Positions 8,122 to 15,235 of a stretch of DNA of 34,459 bases are shown here, piece by piece; the first letter of the stretch is position 1, and every line of letters starts with the position of its first letter. Under the pieces are notes generated by a model. That model searched no databases. It had not been told where the DNA came from and saw only the letters and a program-made list of their open reading frames with translations. This DNA is from an uncultured Clostridia bacterium (GTDB lineage: Bacteria; Bacillota; Clostridia; Christensenellales; UBA1242). The translations under genes were made by a program, and so were the position numbers. Location of the stretch: the NCBI GenBank assembly GCA_944348085.1, contig CALVMU010000015.1, forward strand, positions 1-34,459, in the 5' to 3' direction.

Positions 8122-9015
8122 ATGAACCAAAAAATAATAGAAAAGGCAAAAGAGCGGATAGAAAAGCGAAAGATTTCAGCAGAGAATGCAGCCTTGCAAA
8201 ACAAGATAAAAGCTTTTGAAGACCCTTCTTTTAAAGTTATTTATCAAAAATATGTCGACCAGATGATTGAAAACGCAAGAAGCGGAAAAACTGAAGACCT
8301 CAGCTTTTTGAAAAGCCAGATTGAAAAAAAATTAAAAAACCTTGGCATCGGCTCAATCGAGCCACAATATTATTGCTCAAAATGTGGCGATAATGGAATT
8401 GTTGACGGAAAATATTGTTCATGTTTTACCGAAGTTGTCAACGAACTTTTAAAAGATGAAAGCGGTTTTGGCAAACTTGAAGATTTTGCCTCTTCTCGCT
8501 TTGACATTTTTGACGACCCTGAAACCATAAAAAAAATTTATAGCAAAATGAAAGAGTGGTGCTCCTCACCTTTCAACAAAACTCTGATTTTTGTTTCAGG
8601 CGACACAGGCACTGGCAAAACACACCTTGTCAAATGCATGGCAAACGAGCTGATCGCTCATCACCACCTTGTGAACCTTACCACTGCTTTTGCCATGAAC
8701 CAAGATTTTATGAAAAGCTATTCCAGCAAGGATTTAGAGAAAAAACAAGACATTTTGTCAAAATATCTCGACAGTGAAATTTTGGTGATTGATGACCTTG
8801 GCACAGAAATAAGAAACCCTTATGTGACAAACAATTTTCTCTATCAAGTGCTAAATGAGCGAAAAAACAAGCACTTGCCAACCATCATAACCTCAAACCT
8901 TGACCTCAAAGACTTGCAAGACTATTATGACGAGCGAGTTTCAAGCAGAATAATCGACAAAGCCACTTCAATTTGTCTTCAAATTAAAGGCGCCGATTTA
9001 AGACTAAAAAAATAG
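8122..9015 (+). CDS. dnaI: DnaI/DnaC-type helicase loader ATPase
   Basis: A 297-aa AAA+ ATPase of the DnaC/DnaI group, which delivers the replicative helicase to single-stranded DNA. The N-terminal region is basic and helical. Cys85, Cys88, Cys99 and Cys101 form a likely zinc site as in DnaI. Walker A is GDTGTGKTH (160-168) and Walker B is ILVIDDLG (220-227); a sensor-like TIITSNLDL follows at about 254-262, and an arginine-rich DERVSSRI box after it. The ribosome binding site is AGGAG, 5 nt before the ATG. It is cotranscribed with dnaD and closed by the terminator at 9014. Confidence 0.92.
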   Translation: MNQKIIEKAKERIEKRKISAENAALQNKIKAFEDPSFKVIYQKYVDQMIENARSGKTEDLSFLKSQIEKKLKNLGIGSIEPQYYCSKCGDNGIVDGKYCSCFTEVVNELLKDESGFGKLEDFASSRFDIFDDPETIKKIYSKMKEWCSSPFNKTLIFVSGDTGTGKTHLVKCMANELIAHHHLVNLTTAFAMNQDFMKSYSSKDLEKKQDILSKYLDSEILVIDDLGTEIRNPYVTNNFLYQVLNERKNKHLPTIITSNLDLKDLQDYYDERVSSRIIDKATSICLQIKGADLRLKK

Positions 9016-9042
9016 CAACTTTAATAAAAGTTGCTGTTTTTT
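9014..9042 (+). terminator. Terminator of the dnaD-dnaI operon
   Basis: AGCAACT pairs with AGTTGCT across an AT-rich loop, followed by GTTTTTT. The hairpin starts at the dnaI stop codon and lies between converging genes. Confidence 0.8.
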
Positions 9043-9649
9043 ATCTAGACAAAAATCTTTCAAAAACTTTGATGTTTTTGTTTTGCTCAAGCCTTGTGCT
9101 GTCTCTGTCATGCCCACTGTGAGCAATTTCAAAGTCAACATTTTCAAGCTTTTTCAGCGATGATAGCATTTCAAGTTTGCTTCCACCATAAAGGTCAGTT
9201 CTGCCAATGCCTTGGAAGAACAAAACATCTCCTGCAAAAAGATGATTATTCAGCAAATAGCAACAACAGCACTTGCTATGACCTGGACAATAGAAGTATT
9301 CAATCTTCTGCCCTCCAATTGAAAGCTGGCCGTCACCATCAAGCAAAACAAAATCAGAAAAATCATTAATTGCAAAATTTTCGCCATAATTTTTGGCTGG
9401 GTCAGGCAAAATTTCGGTCACATTTTTGTTTGCATAAATTTTGCAACCAAAAGTCTTAGAATATTCTAAAACATGTTTTGCATGGTCATAGTGTCCATGC
9501 GTCAAAAATATTGCAAGCACTTTGCCTTTGACAGCAGACATCACCTTTTCAAGAGATGCCCCACAGTCAAAGATAAAGCACCCATTATCTGTTTCGCAAA
9601 CAAAGGTGTTAGAATCTAAAATATCACTTACAATTTGAGTTATTTTCAT
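9041..9649 (-). CDS. MBL-fold metallohydrolase (glyoxalase II-like)
   Basis: A 202-aa metallo-beta-lactamase-fold hydrolase. THGHYDH (50-56) gives the HxHxDH metal site, CPGHS (121-125) the next His, AGDVLF (139-144) the bridging Asp141, and AHSGHD near the C-terminus the last His. This resembles the short hydroxyacylglutathione-hydrolase-like enzymes common in Bacillota; the true substrate is not readable. An unusual run of four Cys (127-130) follows the PGH motif. ATG 9649 is preferred over an upstream in-frame ATG because AGGTGGG precedes it closely. Confidence 0.88.
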   Translation of the reverse strand: MKITQIVSDILDSNTFVCETDNGCFIFDCGASLEKVMSAVKGKVLAIFLTHGHYDHAKHVLEYSKTFGCKIYANKNVTEILPDPAKNYGENFAINDFSDFVLLDGDGQLSIGGQKIEYFYCPGHSKCCCCYLLNNHLFAGDVLFFQGIGRTDLYGGSKLEMLSSLKKLENVDFEIAHSGHDRDSTRLEQNKNIKVFERFLSR

Positions 9650-9795
9650 TTTTCCCACCTCATAAATGCAAATCACAAGCCGCTATTTCTATTTTGTTTT
9701 TTCGCAATTAACCGCAGCTGTTGCGATTTTCATTATAGCTCCAGCATCAATTATATCAAAATTTTTAATTTTTACAAATAAAATGCCATAAATTA

Positions 9796-9824
9796 TTGAC
9801 AAAAAGCTCAGAAAAAAGTAAAAT
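9796..9824 (+). promoter_or_regulatory. Promoter of tRNA-Trp
   Basis: TTGACA (9796-9801), a 17-nt spacer and TAAAAT (9819-9824), 15 nt before the mature tRNA 5' end. Confidence 0.8.
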
Positions 9825-9839
9825 AAGAAAGTATCACAT

Positions 9840-9913
9840 AGGGGTGTAGTTCATCGGTAGAATGAGAGTCTCCAAAACTCCAGAGGAGGGTTCGATTCCT
9901 TCCACCCCTGCCA
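9840..9913 (+). tRNA. tRNA-Trp (anticodon CCA)
   Basis: Acceptor AGGGGTG pairs with CACCCCT (9903-9909), discriminator G9910, encoded CCA 9911-9913. The D arm is GTTC/GAAT, the anticodon loop CTCCAAA carries CCA, and the T arm GAGGG/CCTTC encloses TTCGATT. The first anticodon-stem pair is an A-C mismatch. The last 16 nt and the terminator behind it recur 180 nt downstream. Confidence 0.93.
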
Positions 9914-9923
9914 CATCAAACTG

Positions 9924-9960
9924 CACACAATTCTTTTTCTTAAGAGTTGTGTGTTTTTTT
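9924..9960 (+). terminator. Terminator of tRNA-Trp
   Basis: The hairpin CACACAA...TTGTGTG is followed by a seven-T run, 10 nt after the tRNA. It is repeated almost exactly at 10105-10140. Confidence 0.85.
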
Positions 9961-10104
9961 ATTATTAAAGACGGAATCGAACCCCACGGGTTCGAGGCTG
10001 CCCTACCGGACCGCGACAAGTCGCTCCCGGCTTTGGCTAAAAACAAGCGCACCGGCTTGTTTTCTTAACGCGTCGCCCCTTCCACCCCTGCCAAGTCAAA
10101 CTTT

Positions 10105-10140
10105 CACACAATTCTTTTTCTTAAGAGTTGTGTGTTTTTT
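10105..10140 (+). terminator. Second copy of the tRNA-Trp terminator
   Basis: The same CACACAA/TTGTGTG hairpin and T-run as at 9924-9960, behind the duplicated tRNA 3' end. Confidence 0.75.
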
Positions 10141-10215
10141 ATTTTCCGCCTTTATTTTTAGTCACAATTTTAGTCACAAAATTTTTTACGACAAAAAATA
10201 AATTGTTTATTTTGT

Positions 10216-10244
10216 TTGGCTTTTAAACCTTTATATGTTAAAAT
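10216..10244 (+). promoter_or_regulatory. Promoter of the 75-aa membrane protein gene
   Basis: TTGGCT (10216-10221), a 17-nt spacer and TAAAAT (10239-10244), followed by an AAGGAGGG ribosome binding site. Confidence 0.6.
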
Positions 10245-10265
10245 AAATTTAAGGAGGGAAAAGGT

Positions 10266-10493
10266 ATGGCAAAATCAAAAGGAAAAGATTATTTTGGTCT
10301 CGGCAGAGTTGTAAGCATTATTCTTGCAATCATCCCTGTGACTGCATGGATCTTGGGATTTTTGACAAGATTTAAAGAAGGCAAAATCGTTGCTGGAATT
10401 TTAAGAATTTTCTTTGGTTTCAACATCGTTTGGCTTATCGACCTTGTGCTTATGATTGTAAGCGGAAGAATTATGCGACTTTTAAACATTTAA
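10266..10493 (+). CDS. Small two-segment membrane protein, function unknown
   Basis: A 75-aa protein with a short basic N-terminus and two hydrophobic segments (about 14-33 and 43-66) joined by TRFKEGK, so a small hairpin membrane protein. No family is recognised. Promoter, very strong ribosome binding site (AAGGAGGG) and a dedicated terminator (10507-10533) show a well-expressed single-gene unit. Confidence 0.8.
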   Translation: MAKSKGKDYFGLGRVVSIILAIIPVTAWILGFLTRFKEGKIVAGILRIFFGFNIVWLIDLVLMIVSGRIMRLLNI

Positions 10494-10506
10494 GGTTACA
10501 AAAAAA

Positions 10507-10533
10507 TGTGGACAAATGCTGTCCACTTTTTTT
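10507..10533 (+). terminator. Terminator of the 75-aa membrane protein gene
   Basis: GTGGACA-AATGC-TGTCCAC followed by seven T. Confidence 0.88.
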
Positions 10534-10563
10534 ATGTCAACTTTGATGAGTCTGGTTTAAAAT

Positions 10564-10767
10564 TTATTCTTCAAGCCCCAAAAGATAGTCAGTTGAAACT
10601 TTAAAAAACTTGGCAAAGATGATAAGCATTTCAATGCTTGGTGAAATTTTTTCAGTCTCGTATTTTGCAATCGTCGATTTGTCAAGGTTGAGCTTTTTGG
10701 CAAGAGCCTCTTGAGACAAACCAATTTCTTTTCTTAAGCTTTTCAATCTTTGCGCAAAAATTTTCAT
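10564..10767 (-). CDS. XRE-family transcriptional regulator (single HTH domain)
   Basis: A 67-aa protein that is almost entirely a lambda-repressor/Cro-type helix-turn-helix: RLKSLRKEIGLSQEALAKKLNLDKSTIAKYETEKISPS at about residues 7-44, ending YLLGLEE. There is no ligand-binding or protease domain. It has its own GAGGA ribosome binding site. Its operator and targets are not visible. It sits downstream of the mazF-like gene but a terminator separates them, so it is probably independent of the toxin. Confidence 0.88.
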   Translation of the reverse strand: MKIFAQRLKSLRKEIGLSQEALAKKLNLDKSTIAKYETEKISPSIEMLIIFAKFFKVSTDYLLGLEE

Positions 10768-10800
10768 AAAAATCCTCTATACAATTTTAAACCATAAACA

Positions 10801-10825
10801 AAAAAAGAGCAACCATTTTGCTCTA
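10801..10825 (-). terminator. Terminator of the mazF-like gene
   Basis: On the minus strand AGAGCAA-AATGG-TTGCTCT followed by TTTTTT, starting 4 nt after the toxin stop codon. Confidence 0.85.
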
Positions 10826-10828
10826 TTT

Positions 10829-11176
10829 TTAAAAACCAAGCGAAATCAAAATTGCCTTATTGACTTCACGCATTTTTTCAGCAGAAAGCGTCGTCACCTT
10901 TTCTTTAAGTCGTCGTTTGTCAAGTGTTCTGATTTGCTCCAAAAGGGCTACCGAATTTTTTGGAAGGTTATATTTTTCAGCCGAAAGCTCGATATGCGTT
11001 GGAAGCTTTGCCTTTCCAAGCTGGCTTGTGATGGCTGACACAATCACTGTTGGCGAATATTTGTTGCCAACATCGTTTTGAATGATAAGCACAGGGCGAA
11101 CACCACCTTGCTCACTTCCAACAACAGGGCTTAAATCTGCATAATAAATTTCACCGCGTTTGACCTGCTGATCCAT
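10829..11176 (-). CDS. MazF/PemK-family endoribonuclease toxin (NdoA-like)
   Basis: A 115-aa MazF-type mRNA interferase. [20 protein letters not shown] is the classic N-terminus; [10 protein letters not shown] (26-35) carries the catalytic Arg27 and VSAITS (46-51) the catalytic Thr50, matching Arg25/Thr48 of Bacillus NdoA. The start is ATG 11176 after AAAGGAG; the frame upstream to 11245 only overlaps the neighbouring gene. It overlaps the preceding 80-aa gene by 26 nt, which suggests translational coupling. As in Bacillus it lies close to acpS, so it may be a chromosomal housekeeping toxin rather than a recent arrival. Confidence 0.93.
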   Translation of the reverse strand: MDQQVKRGEIYYADLSPVVGSEQGGVRPVLIIQNDVGNKYSPTVIVSAITSQLGKAKLPTHIELSAEKYNLPKNSVALLEQIRTLDKRRLKEKVTTLSAEKMREVNKAILISLGF

Positions 11177-11393
11177 TTTCTCCTTTCCAATAATCATATA
11201 ACTCGACTTTTTCGAGGTCCTCATCAAGTGTAAGCGAAAAATCAAATTCGCTCATAAGACCTTCTAAAAGCATTTTATGTTGCTCGCGTCTGAAATTTGC
11301 ATCATCACTGCCAAAAATTTCGCCGAAAAAGTTGTTTTCGACCTTTTCTGCAAGTTTTTGCAATTCTCTTGCATAACGCTCTTGCTCGTCCAT
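11151..11393 (-). CDS. Small acidic protein, candidate non-canonical antitoxin for MazF
   Basis: An 80-aa acidic protein beginning [19 protein letters not shown], mostly helical. It shows no ribbon-helix-helix or AbrB-type DNA-binding motif of the usual MazE/NdoAI antitoxins. It has a GGAGG ribosome binding site, overlaps mazF by 26 nt and sits where an antitoxin belongs. The acidic stretch [16 protein letters not shown] (about 54-69) could be the toxin-contacting tail. The antitoxin role is inferred from position only; it may be an unrelated small protein. Confidence 0.7.
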   Translation of the reverse strand: MDEQERYARELQKLAEKVENNFFGEIFGSDDANFRREQHKMLLEGLMSEFDFSLTLDEDLEKVELYDYWKGENGSAGQTR

Positions 11394-11442
11394 ACAGCCT
11401 CCAAAATTCCAAAAATTTTAAATATTTTTTTCTTTTAGGATG

Positions 11443-11470
11443 CAAAAAAAGCACGCTTTTATGCGTGCTT
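11443..11470 (-). terminator. Terminator of the acpS operon
   Basis: On the minus strand AGCACGC-ATAAAA-GCGTGCT followed by TTTTTTT, between acpS and the toxin pair. Confidence 0.85.
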
Positions 11471-11530
11471 ATATCAATATATTTTTATCGGGCTAAGGTT
11501 AAGTTTTAAGCAAAAACTTAAGACAAAACT

Positions 11531-11893
11531 TTAGATAATAACCGCCACTGCCACAACAGTTGTAGGCGTATGTGACAGAGAAATCTCGATTTTTTTGCCG
11601 TTATAGCGCTCTTCAAGAGCCTGTTTTGCAATGCCAAAAACCTCGACAAAAGGTTTTCCGCTTTCATCGTGGCTCATCTTGATGTCTTTAAAAGACACAC
11701 CACTTGTTTTGCCAAGTCCAAGCGCTTTCATCACCGCCTCTTTCACACTGAAAAGGCTTGCAACGCGTTGTTTTCGCAAACTGTCACATTTTGCTCGGTC
11801 AATGTGCGCAATCTCATCTTCATAAGCAATTTTGGCTAAAAATTTTTCTGAGCAGTCAAATCTTTCAACATCGTCAATGTCAATCCCTATCAT
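11531..11893 (-). CDS. acpS: Holo-[acyl-carrier-protein] synthase
   Basis: A 120-aa AcpS, which transfers the 4'-phosphopantetheine arm of coenzyme A to acyl carrier protein. MIGIDIDDVERF at the N-terminus gives the metal-binding Asp, and FSVKEAVMKALGLG (about 48-61) is the family's second motif with the conserved Glu and Lys. The length is normal. GAGGTGA precedes the ATG. It overlaps the recX 3' end by 14 nt and closes the minus-strand group IMPACT-recX-acpS. Confidence 0.94.
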   Translation of the reverse strand: MIGIDIDDVERFDCSEKFLAKIAYEDEIAHIDRAKCDSLRKQRVASLFSVKEAVMKALGLGKTSGVSFKDIKMSHDESGKPFVEVFGIAKQALEERYNGKKIEISLSHTPTTVVAVAVII

Positions 11894-12494
11894 TTGTCAC
11901 CTCTTCCCATGCCCTTGCAATATCAGAAAAGCCAAAGCCCTTTCCTGCAAGATGGCTATAAAATTTTTGTTTGGTCTTCAAGTCAATCTGTTTGTTTTTC
12001 AGATATTTTTCTGCAAATTTCAGGCAAACATCATATTCATTTTCGTCGGTAAAACTTTCAAGTGCATTTTCAATAATCTCTTCCTTAACACCTTTTGCAA
12101 GAAGCTCGTATTTTATTTTTCGCCTGCTCTTGCTGGCAGATGAAAGATTGATATAATTTTCTGCATACGCCTCGTCATTGATATAGCCATATTCTTTCAA
12201 TTTTTCGATTGCTTTATCAATGCAAACCTTTGGGTATTTTTTCTCTTTCAAATAGTCGCGAAGTTGTTTTTCCGTTTTCATAAGCTTGGCAAGAAGTCCC
12301 AGTGCTCTGTTGAAGCACGCATAGTCGCCGTTTTCTAAAATAAGGTCATCAAAAAAGTTTTTGTCAAACTCTTGACCAGTTTTCAGGCTGTGCCTGGCAA
12401 GCACTTCGGCTTCCATAACTCCCAAACATTCATCGTCAACATAAAGGTAATATCTGTCGCCCTTGCCAATCTTTTTTATTTCAGTTATTTTCAT
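11880..12494 (-). CDS. recX: Regulatory protein RecX
   Basis: A 204-aa RecX, a cytoplasmic modulator that binds RecA filaments. Typical features are a beta-rich N-terminus (about 1-45), then helical repeats containing FNRALGLLAKLMKTEKQLRDYL, IEKLKEYGYINDEAYAENYI and RRKIKYELLAKGVKEEIIENAL, the three-helix modules of the family. Its start overlaps the stop of the IMPACT-family gene by four bases (ATGA), so translation is coupled. Confidence 0.92.
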   Translation of the reverse strand: MKITEIKKIGKGDRYYLYVDDECLGVMEAEVLARHSLKTGQEFDKNFFDDLILENGDYACFNRALGLLAKLMKTEKQLRDYLKEKKYPKVCIDKAIEKLKEYGYINDEAYAENYINLSSASKSRRKIKYELLAKGVKEEIIENALESFTDENEYDVCLKFAEKYLKNKQIDLKTKQKFYSHLAGKGFGFSDIARAWEEVTNDRD

Positions 12495-12847
12495 TTCACA
12501 AGTTCTCCCGCCACTTTGCTATATGCTCGCACAAGGCCACCTGCACCAAGTTTTATTCCGCCAAAGTATCGCACAACAAAGATTGCCACATTTTGCATCT
12601 CTTTTTTTTGCAAAACATTCAAAATAGGTCTGCCAGCAGTTCCGCTTGGCTCGCCGTCATCAACCGCCTTTTCATAAAAAGGACTTTTCAGTCTGCCTGC
12701 CCAGCAAATGTGAGTGGCTTTTTTATGTTCTTGCTTCAAAAATTCAAGAGCATCTTTGATTTCATTTTCAGTTTGACAAGAAAGAAGAAAGCCTAAAAAC
12801 TTAGACTTTTTCTCAATCACTTCAACTTCTCTGTCAAATTTTGTCAT
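12491..12847 (-). CDS. IMPACT/YigZ-family protein, short form
   Basis: A 118-aa protein carrying the UPF0029/IMPACT N-terminal domain: the signature ATHICWAGRL, DDGEPSGTAGRPIL and VVRYFGGIKLGAGGLVRAY (about 93-111). Typical YigZ/YvyE proteins are about 200 aa with a C-terminal DUF1949 domain, which is absent. The family is linked to translation control, but a molecular function is not fixed. It begins 6 nt after tyrS on the same strand with only a weak AGGT ribosome binding site, so coupling to tyrS is likely. Confidence 0.88.
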   Translation of the reverse strand: MTKFDREVEVIEKKSKFLGFLLSCQTENEIKDALEFLKQEHKKATHICWAGRLKSPFYEKAVDDGEPSGTAGRPILNVLQKKEMQNVAIFVVRYFGGIKLGAGGLVRAYSKVAGELVK

Positions 12848-12853
12848 TTATTT

Positions 12854-14095
12854 TTAACCTAAAACTGCCTTAACAAAGTTTTTCTTGCCTTTTTTGAGCA
12901 AAATTGAACCATTTTCAAAATCGCTTTTCTTGATAACTATTGAAAAATCGTTCACTTTCTCGCCTTTCACTGAAATGGCTCCGCCCTCAATCATTCTTCG
13001 AGCGTCGCTCTTTGACGAGCAAAGTTTTGTCATAACCAAAAGATCACAAATGTTTATGCCATTTTCTGCCAAGCTTTTATCAATCACAATTTCAGGGGCA
13101 TCATCTCCGCCCTGAACAAAAAGGTTTTCACTCATAGTCCTTGCCTTTATGGCGTCTTCTTCACCGCGGACAAATTTGGTGATTTCAAAGCAAAGTTCTT
13201 TCTTTGCCTTGACGATATCCTCTGCAATAATTTGCTTTATATGGCTCATTGGAAGGTCGGTAAAAAGCGCAAACATCATTTCGACGCAAGCGTCTGGAGT
13301 TTGATATATGCCTTGATAGAAGTCATAAGCTGAAATCTTGTCTTTATCAATCCAAATTGCGCCCTTTTCAGTCTTGCCCATCTTTTTGCCCTCTGGAGTA
13401 AGCAAAAGCGGATTTGTTGCACCTATCATCTGTCTGTTTTTGTTGTCAATCAAGTTGAGTTTTCTGCCAAGCTCTGTGCCCGCAACGATGTTGCCCCATT
13501 GGTCAGCGCCACCCCACTCAAGAGTGCAACCATACTTTTCGTTAAGGTGAACAAAATCATAGGCTTGCATAAGCATATAGCCCATTTCAAAAAAGGTCAG
13601 TCCGCCTTCTTTAAGTCTGTTTGCATAAATTTCATTTGAAATCATTTTGTTGACATTGAAATGAACGCCCACTTCACGCATAAAATCCACATAATCATAG
13701 CCTTTAAACCAGTCATCATTATTGACAATTTCAGCTTTGTTTTCACCCTCAAAGTCAAGGAAAATTGAGAGCGATTTTTTGATTTGTGCAATATTGTTTG
13801 CCAGTTCTTGTTTTGAAAGAAGTTTTCTCATTTCTGTTTTGCCAGAAGGGTCGCCAACTGAAGCGGTTGCCCCTCCCATCAAAAGATAAACCTTATGCCC
13901 AGCCTTTTGAAATCTGCGCAAAATGCAAAAAGGAACGCAGTGCCCTATGTGCAAACTGTCCATTGTTGGATCGGTGCCTTCATAAAGGGCAAATGGTTTT
14001 CCGCTTTCAATAAGTTTTTTCAAAGCCTCTTCATCAGTGCATTGATATAAAAGTCCACGCTCTTTAAGTTCTCTGTATAAATTTTTGTCTGTCAT
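12854..14095 (-). CDS. tyrS: Tyrosyl-tRNA synthetase
   Basis: A 413-aa class I TyrRS that charges tRNA-Tyr. The Rossmann fold is shown by YEGTDPTMDSLHIGHCVPF (38-56, HIGH motif 49-52), the tyrosine pocket by MLMQAYDF and QWGNI, and the KMSKS loop by KKMGKTEKG at about residue 235. An S4 RNA-binding domain occupies about 345-412. The promoter TTGACA-18-TAGAAT lies upstream and AAAGGTGG is the ribosome binding site. No T-box leader is visible in the short upstream region. Confidence 0.95.
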   Translation of the reverse strand: MTDKNLYRELKERGLLYQCTDEEALKKLIESGKPFALYEGTDPTMDSLHIGHCVPFCILRRFQKAGHKVYLLMGGATASVGDPSGKTEMRKLLSKQELANNIAQIKKSLSIFLDFEGENKAEIVNNDDWFKGYDYVDFMREVGVHFNVNKMISNEIYANRLKEGGLTFFEMGYMLMQAYDFVHLNEKYGCTLEWGGADQWGNIVAGTELGRKLNLIDNKNRQMIGATNPLLLTPEGKKMGKTEKGAIWIDKDKISAYDFYQGIYQTPDACVEMMFALFTDLPMSHIKQIIAEDIVKAKKELCFEITKFVRGEEDAIKARTMSENLFVQGGDDAPEIVIDKSLAENGINICDLLVMTKLCSSKSDARRMIEGGAISVKGEKVNDFSIVIKKSDFENGSILLKKGKKNFVKAVLG

Positions 14096-14154
14096 GTTTT
14101 CTTACCACCTTTAAGCTTCATTCTATCACAAATTCTTTTTTTATGTCAATAAAA

Positions 14155-14814
14155 CTACTTCCAATCTATTGGAGTTTGTCCATTTTTTTGCAAAAACTGG
14201 TTGCATTTTGAAAAATGTTTGCAGCCAAAAAAGCCTCGATAGGCTGACAGCGGACTTGGATGTGGCGCTTTTAAAACAAGATGTTGACTTTCAATCAGCG
14301 GTTCAAAACTTTGAGCATAACTTCCCCAAAGCATAAAGACAATAGGCTCTTTTTTCTTGCCCAAAATTTCAATAATCTTTGATGTCAACTTTTCCCAGCC
14401 CTTATCTTTATGCGAGTTTGCCTGCCCTTTGCGCACTGTCAAAACTGTGTTTAAAAGCAGAACGCCTTGCTTTGCCCAACGAGTTAAATCGCCAGAAGGC
14501 AAGCATTTGATGTGGAGGTCATCTTCAATTTCCTTAAAAATATTGACAAGTGATGGCGGATAAGGAAAATTTTCAGGCACAGAAAAAGACAGTCCCTGAG
14601 CCTGCCCTGGCTCATGATAAGGGTCCTGTCCAATAATCACCACTTTCACTTTGTCAGGCGGAACAAAGTTGAGCGCATTAAAAATATTTTCCTCTTTTGG
14701 ATAAACTGTGGCACAAGAATATTCTTCCCCCAAAAAACTCTGCAAAGATTTAAAATAATCCTTTGCAAACTCGTCTTGAAGAAGAGTAAACCAGCTTTTT
14801 ACAATCTTTATCAT
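14155..14814 (-). CDS. ung: Uracil-DNA glycosylase (family 1)
   Basis: A 219-aa UNG that removes uracil from DNA at the start of base excision repair. GQDPYHEPGQAQGLSFSVP (62-80) carries the catalytic Asp64 and the water-activating loop, and APHPSPLSAYRGFFG near the C-terminus carries the catalytic His and the DNA-intercalation loop. No Shine-Dalgarno precedes the ATG. A TATAAT box (14826-14821) ends 6 nt before it, so the transcript is probably leaderless. Confidence 0.95.
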   Translation of the reverse strand: MIKIVKSWFTLLQDEFAKDYFKSLQSFLGEEYSCATVYPKEENIFNALNFVPPDKVKVVIIGQDPYHEPGQAQGLSFSVPENFPYPPSLVNIFKEIEDDLHIKCLPSGDLTRWAKQGVLLLNTVLTVRKGQANSHKDKGWEKLTSKIIEILGKKKEPIVFMLWGSYAQSFEPLIESQHLVLKAPHPSPLSAYRGFFGCKHFSKCNQFLQKNGQTPIDWK

Positions 14815-14820
14815 GCGTTT

Positions 14821-14849
14821 ATTATATCATAAATTTGTCAGCCAAAGCA
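14821..14849 (-). promoter_or_regulatory. Promoter of ung, probably leaderless
   Basis: TATAAT at 14826-14821 with a weak TGCTTT (14849-14844) 17 nt upstream. The six-base gap to the ATG puts the expected transcription start on the start codon. Confidence 0.6.
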
Positions 14850-14851
14850 AG

Positions 14852-15058
14852 CTAATCAGAGATAAGTTCTTCAAAAGTGCAATTTAAAATTTCCAAAAGC
14901 TTGGCGATATAGACAAGCCCTGGTTCAATCTTTCCATTAAGCCATTTTGAAACCGTGCCTTTATTGCAACCAACCGCCTCAGCCACCTCAACTTGCTTAA
15001 GCCCCTTTTCGCGCATGAGAATTTTCAAGTTTTTGCTGAAATTTGATAGGTATTCCAC
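14852..15058 (-). CDS. XRE-family regulator
   Basis: A 68-aa single-domain helix-turn-helix protein: LKILMREKGLKQVEVAEAVGCNKGTVSKWLNGKIEPGL is the Cro/C1-type DNA-binding unit. The start is placed at GTG 15058 because AAAAGGAG lies 5 nt before it; an ATG at 15079 would put that ribosome binding site inside the gene. Upstream are two CTTATAAG palindromes 30 nt apart, spanning the promoter, which look like its own operators. The gene downstream of the 506-aa MazF-domain protein is this one, but a terminator separates them. Confidence 0.85.
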   Translation of the reverse strand: MEYLSNFSKNLKILMREKGLKQVEVAEAVGCNKGTVSKWLNGKIEPGLVYIAKLLEILNCTFEELISD

Positions 15059-15097
15059 AAATTCTCCTTTTTTCGACATTATTCGTAAACATTGTAT

Positions 15098-15175
15098 CTT
15101 ATAAGCAACTTAAAAAAATAAATTCTGCTTATAAGAAGAATTTGCAGAACGACCAATTTCATGCATTTGCAGAAC
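15098..15175 (-). promoter_or_regulatory. Candidate operator region of the XRE gene
   Basis: CTTATAAG occurs at 15098-15105 and 15128-15135, 30 nt apart, roughly three helical turns. A possible -10 (TACAAT on the minus strand) lies beside the first. Upstream, ATTTGCAGAAC occurs twice, at 15140-15150 and 15165-15175. The arrangement suggests autoregulation by the XRE protein. Confidence 0.5.
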
Positions 15176-15200
15176 AATTTTCACAGAAAAACATTTTAAA

Positions 15201-15227
15201 CAAAAACAACCACACTTTTGTGGTTGC
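15201..15227 (-). terminator. Terminator of the 506-aa MazF-domain gene
   Basis: On the minus strand CAACCACA-AAAG-TGTGGTTG followed by TTTTTG, just after the stop codon at 15236. Confidence 0.85.
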
Positions 15228-15235
15228 TTTCGTGA

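Larger units (their letters stand above)
9898..10140. repeat. Duplicated tRNA-Trp 3' end plus terminator around a GC-rich insert
   Basis: The 16-nt tRNA-Trp 3' end (9898-9913) recurs exactly at 10078-10093, each time followed by the same terminator (9924-9960 and 10105-10140); the offset is 180 nt. Between them 9968-10077 is markedly GC-rich. It contains the hairpins GAACCC-CAC-GGGTTC and AAACAAGC-GCACCG-GCTTGTTT, and a minus-strand GGGGTTCGATTCC resembling a tRNA T-arm. This is the pattern left by integration at a tRNA 3' end, but the interior is far too short for an element and holds no gene. Confidence 0.8.

Noticed and set aside
9862..10201. Open frames over tRNA-Trp and its duplicated 3' end
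   Set aside because: They read through a tRNA, two terminators and the structured insert; no ribosome binding site.
14096..14154. Possible T-box leader for tyrS
   Set aside because: The upstream region is too short, and a promoter with a nearby ribosome binding site fills it.
15201..15235. Possible operon of the MazF-domain gene with the downstream XRE gene
   Set aside because: A strong terminator and a separate promoter region with palindromes lie between them.
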